Assembly: GCA_947303905.1 (NCBI GenBank)
Contig: CAMYZR010000039.1
Span: 1 to 9,035 of the forward strand
Direction of reading: 5' to 3'
Length of the DNA: 9,035 nt
Source: an uncultured Atopobiaceae bacterium
GTDB taxonomy: Bacteria > Actinomycetota > Coriobacteriia > Coriobacteriales > Atopobiaceae
Shown here: in pieces, positions 5,252-9,035 of the stretch
Position numbering within the stretch: the stretch's first letter is position 1
How the letters are laid out: the number at the start of each line of letters is the position of its first letter
Notes under the pieces: model-generated
Told to the model about the DNA's origin: nothing
What the model saw: only the letters and a program-made list of their open reading frames with translations
Database searches by the model: none
Position numbers and translations under genes: made by a program

Positions 5252-8200
5252 ATGACACGCAACAAGCAGCAGGTACTTAGGCTCAGCAAGGTAACGCGCA
5301 CCAGTCTCGCACTGGCGCTGAGCCTCTCCATGGTTCTGGGTTTGGTCCCCAATGGCGCACTGAAGGCCATGGCCGAGGAGGCTGAGGTCCAGGACGTCGT
5401 TGTGGTCGACGACATGGAAGCGGGCTCGGGCGCCGCCGAGCTGCAGGGGGATGCTGTTGCGATCGAGGACGCTGCGGCAGACGAGGGTGCGGCCGAGGAC
5501 GAGGCCGTGCCGGAAGATGGCGCGACTGAGGGCCAGGATGAGGACGAGGCCTCGGTCGAAGACCAGGCCGATGATGCGGCTGCTGCCGAGGACGAGACTA
5601 TAGCCGAGGGAGATGAGGCTGCCGAGCTGACGGACACGATTCTCGAGGCTGAGGCTGATGGAATGCGCGCGTCGCTTCTGGTGAAGGCCGGCGTGGAGCT
5701 TCCGGAGGGATCTCGACTCGTGGTGACCTCGCTGGCAGGTGCCGTCGAGCAGGCAGCCGCAAAGGCAGAGGCCGAGGAGGCGGCAGCAGCCGAGGCTGAG
5801 GCCCAGCAGGGACAAGGCTCGAGCATCGCGGCGCTCGCCGGTGCCGTTGCGGGCCTGGGTGCCGAGACTGCCGAGGAGCAGGCAGTGACTGGCGCCGACG
5901 TGGCGCTGACGGGCATGAGTGACGCGGTGGATACGTGCGTCGCCGAGCAGCTTGCCGAAGAAGAGGGCGAGGCCGAGGAGGCCGAAGGCACCGAGGATGC
6001 CGCGCCCGAGACGCAAGTTACCGCTGCCTATGCAATTGAGGTCGTTGACGGTGAGGACAACCTGGTGCCGCTCAGCGAGGACAACGCCATGATGACCGTC
6101 ACGCTTTCCAAGGAAGTGGCAGACGAGGCGGACGGCGTGTATGCCGTCACGCGCAGCGAGGCGGAGCCCGAGGACGAGCCGCAGGTGACGGAGGCCAAGG
6201 GCACGCCCGTGGCCACGGTCGCCGAGGAGGAGTACAAGGACGAGAAGGCCGCCGCCGAGGCCGTGGTGTATGCGGGCGAGGCCGAGGACGTGACGAGCGA
6301 CGTGAAGGTCGACGAGGAGACTGGCGAGGCGGAAGTCGTGATCGTTGGCGCACCGAGCGTGATCGTGACCAAGAACAAGCCGAAGAAAGTGCAGGCGGCA
6401 CCTGGTCTGACCGGGGCGAATCCGAATCCTGTTGCGATGGGTAAGAACTCCACTGACGGCTCGGGCACCGCCGATACGAACAGCCTTGGCTTCGTCATCA
6501 ACCTCTTCGACTACGACGTGCCCGACACGCTTGACCCAAATGGCGATCCGAGGATGCCCAACACGTATAACAACGATCCTCAAGTTCGTCCTATAAAAGG
6601 CTGGAACTATGGACAGCCCATATATGGTGACCCCGTCCCCAACACGAACACCAACAAGGGTATCAATGCCGATAAGGACAAGGACAAAGACCTCAAGTTC
6701 TACGCTTCGGGAGATGGCAAAACTACTAGTCAGTGGCGGTACGAAGCCGGCAGCAATCCTGGCAACACCATCAATGAGTTCACCGGTGTTGGACACAGGA
6801 ATGATGCTTCGAATGGCACCAACTTCTACACACTGCAGTACGCCAACCAGGGCATCGTCAAGTCGACCCTGAGCGGTAGTGGCACCGACTATGCAAACAG
6901 GTATCCGGTAGTGAATACGCCTGGTGGGTCGGACACCGCCTACCTCTTTGACACCAACAACATTGAAGGTGCCAAGACTGTCTACAAGAACGTCAACAAC
7001 CTCCTCTACTACGAGAACTATGGTCAGCCCAACGAGAAGCTCGTATACGACAGCAACTATCACTACGCCTATTACGACACAAGTCAAAGCAACGCGACCG
7101 ATGGCGGTGACTTTACGGTCTATACCGATACCTACGACCGCGCGGGTGGCAGTAAGAGTGGTATGAGGGTCGGCTTCTTCCCGTTCAATAATTATGCTGC
7201 CCCTGGCGAGACGCCCTGCATCAACCCCAACGAGAGCGACTGGGCAAATGAGGTCAACCATCACCTCGGCCTCAGCATGCGCGTGCCCCTGACGATGCCC
7301 AAGGATGGCCTCATCCGTATGCAGGACGGATTAAAGGTGCCCATGGAGTTCGAGTTCAGTGGCGATGACGACATGTGGGTGTTCATCGACGGCAAGCTTG
7401 TGCTGGATATCGGAGGCATCCACCAGCCGGTGAAGGGAACCATCAACTTTGAGACTGGCGAAGTGAAGCTTGGGCAGGGTACGGTCAATCCGCCACAAGA
7501 CGATCGGGCTACCGATAATAACGTCCCGGATGCCCAGAAGACCGTTGATCAGAAAGGCCATTACTCCTACCCCGCATCGGGTATCGTCGACGATACGAAC
7601 GTCCTTGGTGATACCGCTTGGCTCTGGACCAAAGATGGGCACACGGGCATCCTCGGGTCTCAAGATGAGGCTACTGGCCAGGAACATGTCCTTCAGGTCT
7701 TCTATCTCGAGCGCGGCGGCTGCGACTCCAACCTCAAAATCACCTCCAACATCCACCTCATGACGGAGAAGTCCGTTGAGGTCGAAAAGGAGTGGAAGGG
7801 CGTAGACGATGCGTTCAAGAAGCCGGTTACCGTACGGCTCATCCGCAAGGAGACCAACATCGATGATTCCAGCGACGTGAAGTTCGTTGCGCTCGGTACG
7901 TATGGCTCTCAGAACCAGGCGGGTACCCAAGAGCTGAACAGCAGCAACGACTGGGACTACAAATGGGTGCACCTTCCTTCCGAGGGTTGGCGTGAGGGCA
8001 GCAGCAATCCTCGGATCTATTGCGACTACTCCTACTACGTCGAAGAGGTCCTGCCTGACGGGGCGACCTTCGGCCCCCTGTATCGCAACGGCGACACGCA
8101 ACTGACGACAGAGGAGATTACCTATCAGCTGGGCAACTCGAGCGTTACTGCGGATGCTGTCAAGGTCAACGAAGCAAGCACGGACAATTCGCCCGTCACG

Positions 8201-9035
8201 ATCACCAACGTGCCGACGACCATCGAGGTCGAGAAGCAGTGGAACGATAAGAACAACCAAAACGAGACGGGGAATGCCATCCATGACAAAGATTCAGTCT
8301 GGGTTCAGCTGTATAAGCAGACCTATGACAGCGATACGGACACGTGGTCTGATGCGGAGCCTGTCTATACTGGCGACAACATTGCCAAGGGTGTCGCTAA
8401 GCTCAAGAAGGATAACAACCCTAGCTGGAAGGCCACGTTCCAGATCAGCGAGACGGGCGACAACGTGCGTTATCTGGTCAAGGAGGGTACGTACGACGCC
8501 GCTTCCAAGACTTTTACTGCTTCCGACACGATGACAGCGGGAGACAACAAGGAGTACGAGCGCGTGTCCACGACCTACACGCCGCGCTCGGTTTCCTACG
8601 TGGCGAACGACGCGAACCATAACGTCACGTGGACCGATGGTACTTCCTCTACGGAAGGGCTCGTCGTTCCCGACTCGGGCTCGGGCAAGGCCCTCATCAT
8701 CAACAAGCCGGTTGTAACGGCCGACCTCGTGCTCAAGAAGACGGATGCGTCTGACCAGAGTGCCCTCGCTGGGGCAAAGTTCAAGATCTACAAGGACGGG
8801 GGGAGCGACGGTCCCGATGGTGCGTTCGTCAAGGCAGACGACATCAAGGACGAACAGCTCTTCTCCAACGAGACCTACGAGACGGCTGGTGCGCAGGGAA
8901 GTGTCACCATCTCCGAGCTGAAGGTCGGAACGTACTGGATCGTGGAGACGTCTGCTCCCCAGGGTTACCTCGTCGCACACGATGAGGATCATCCCATTGG
9001 CGTGTCGGTCGCCGCTGACGGTACGGTCTCGGTCG
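5252..9035 (+). CDS. Large pilus-tip adhesin with fibro-slime-like and Cna_B domains (3' end outside window)
   Basis: The reading frame is open for 1261 codons and leaves the window without a stop. A signal peptide spans 1-41 (hydrophobic 17-33, likely cut after AMA). Next is an acidic Ala/Glu-rich region (42-137), then a mixed region (138-400) with LPEGSRLVV and YAIEVVDGEDNLVPL (260-274), interrupted by Ala/Glu-rich runs. Residues about 410-835 resemble the fibro-slime/PA14-like tip domain: FVINLFDYDV (414-423), GFFPFN, NHHLGLSM, FSGDDDMWVFIDGKLVLDIG (702-721) and FYLERGG. Cna_B/SpaA-type domains follow at about 840-990 (K846, E931/E932), 990-1152 (K995, E1078) and 1157 to the end (K1162/K1163, E1232 in YWIVETSAPQGY). 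Such proteins cap sortase pili and bind host or matrix ligands; the ligand here is unknown. More Cna_B domains and an LPXTG-type signal are expected beyond the edge. Confidence 0.88.
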   Translation, partial: MTRNKQQVLRLSKVTRTSLALALSLSMVLGLVPNGALKAMAEEAEVQDVVVVDDMEAGSGAAELQGDAVAIEDAAADEGAAEDEAVPEDGATEGQDEDEASVEDQADDAAAAEDETIAEGDEAAELTDTILEAEADGMRASLLVKAGVELPEGSRLVVTSLAGAVEQAAAKAEAEEAAAAEAEAQQGQGSSIAALAGAVAGLGAETAEEQAVTGADVALTGMSDAVDTCVAEQLAEEEGEAEEAEGTEDAAPETQVTAAYAIEVVDGEDNLVPLSEDNAMMTVTLSKEVADEADGVYAVTRSEAEPEDEPQVTEAKGTPVATVAEEEYKDEKAAAEAVVYAGEAEDVTSDVKVDEETGEAEVVIVGAPSVIVTKNKPKKVQAAPGLTGANPNPVAMGKNSTDGSGTADTNSLGFVINLFDYDVPDTLDPNGDPRMPNTYNNDPQVRPIKGWNYGQPIYGDPVPNTNTNKGINADKDKDKDLKFYASGDGKTTSQWRYEAGSNPGNTINEFTGVGHRNDASNGTNFYTLQYANQGIVKSTLSGSGTDYANRYPVVNTPGGSDTAYLFDTNNIEGAKTVYKNVNNLLYYENYGQPNEKLVYDSNYHYAYYDTSQSNATDGGDFTVYTDTYDRAGGSKSGMRVGFFPFNNYAAPGETPCINPNESDWANEVNHHLGLSMRVPLTMPKDGLIRMQDGLKVPMEFEFSGDDDMWVFIDGKLVLDIGGIHQPVKGTINFETGEVKLGQGTVNPPQDDRATDNNVPDAQKTVDQKGHYSYPASGIVDDTNVLGDTAWLWTKDGHTGILGSQDEATGQEHVLQVFYLERGGCDSNLKITSNIHLMTEKSVEVEKEWKGVDDAFKKPVTVRLIRKETNIDDSSDVKFVALGTYGSQNQAGTQELNSSNDWDYKWVHLPSEGWREGSSNPRIYCDYSYYVEEVLPDGATFGPLYRNGDTQLTTEEITYQLGNSSVTADAVKVNEASTDNSPVTITNVPTTIEVEKQWNDKNNQNETGNAIHDKDSVWVQLYKQTYDSDTDTWSDAEPVYTGDNIAKGVAKLKKDNNPSWKATFQISETGDNVRYLVKEGTYDAASKTFTASDTMTAGDNKEYERVSTTYTPRSVSYVANDANHNVTWTDGTSSTEGLVVPDSGSGKALIINKPVVTADLVLKKTDASDQSALAGAKFKIYKDGGSDGPDGAFVKADDIKDEQLFSNETYETAGAQGSVTISELKVGTYWIVETSAPQGYLVAHDEDHPIGVSVAADGTVSV

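Noticed and set aside
5108..7264. A 718-codon reading frame on the minus strand opposite the tip adhesin
   Set aside because: It lies opposite a plus-strand frame with signal peptide and recognisable surface domains. Its translation is Val/Leu/Arg/Gly-rich without domain features, the typical mirror of a GC-biased gene that avoids the codons giving antisense stops.
1..9035. CRISPR array, tRNA, rRNA, insertion sequence or phage genes
   Set aside because: No regularly spaced repeats, cloverleaf-like sequences, transposase motifs or terminal inverted repeats with target duplications were seen. The only repeats are short hairpins and the two-unit direct repeat.

Overview
The window looks like chromosomal DNA of a high-GC Gram-positive bacterium. 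Secreted proteins with sortase cell-wall sorting signals, purine-rich ribosome binding sites and G/C-ending codons point to an actinobacterium. A host in the Coriobacteriia (Olsenella, Atopobium or Collinsella type) is my best guess. That placement rests on gene style only; there is no rRNA or other phylogenetic marker here.

Layout, all genes on the + strand. (1) Bases 1-93: a strong intrinsic terminator hairpin and a ribosome binding site. (2) 94-1515: argH, argininosuccinate lyase, the last step of arginine synthesis, followed by its own terminator at 1540-1577. (3) 1516-2183: a gene-free stretch of about 670 bases. It begins with an inverted repeat, passes through an AT-rich block (about 38% GC over 1641-1760) with a promoter-like sequence and two 21-bp-phased direct repeats, and ends in a long GC-rich leader with several good hairpins and a perfect 16-bp palindrome. 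(4) 2184-4181: a 665-residue backbone (major) pilin with an isopeptide-type D2 domain, a Cna_B/SpaA-like domain and an LPATG sorting signal. (5) 4306-5049: a 247-residue small pilin, probably the basal or anchor subunit, with a Lys/Pro-rich neck and a variant LAKTG sorting signal. (6) 5252 to the window end: at least 1261 residues of a giant pilus-tip adhesin, open at the right edge, made of an acidic Ala/Glu-rich N-terminal region, a fibro-slime-like domain and at least three Cna_B/SpaA-type domains.

Genes 4-6 form a sortase-assembled pilus operon: shaft, wall-anchor subunit and tip adhesin. A class C (pilin) sortase is expected downstream, outside the window. argH is separated from them by its own terminator and has no evident functional link.

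The most interesting signals beyond the genes are non-coding. Three consecutive hairpins lie between the backbone pilin and the small pilin, and a roughly 15-bp hairpin starts at the base after the small pilin's stop codon. None has a U-tract. They could set the relative amounts of pilin subunits through mRNA processing or stability. The long folded leader ahead of the backbone pilin could be a cis-regulatory RNA of a class I do not recognise.
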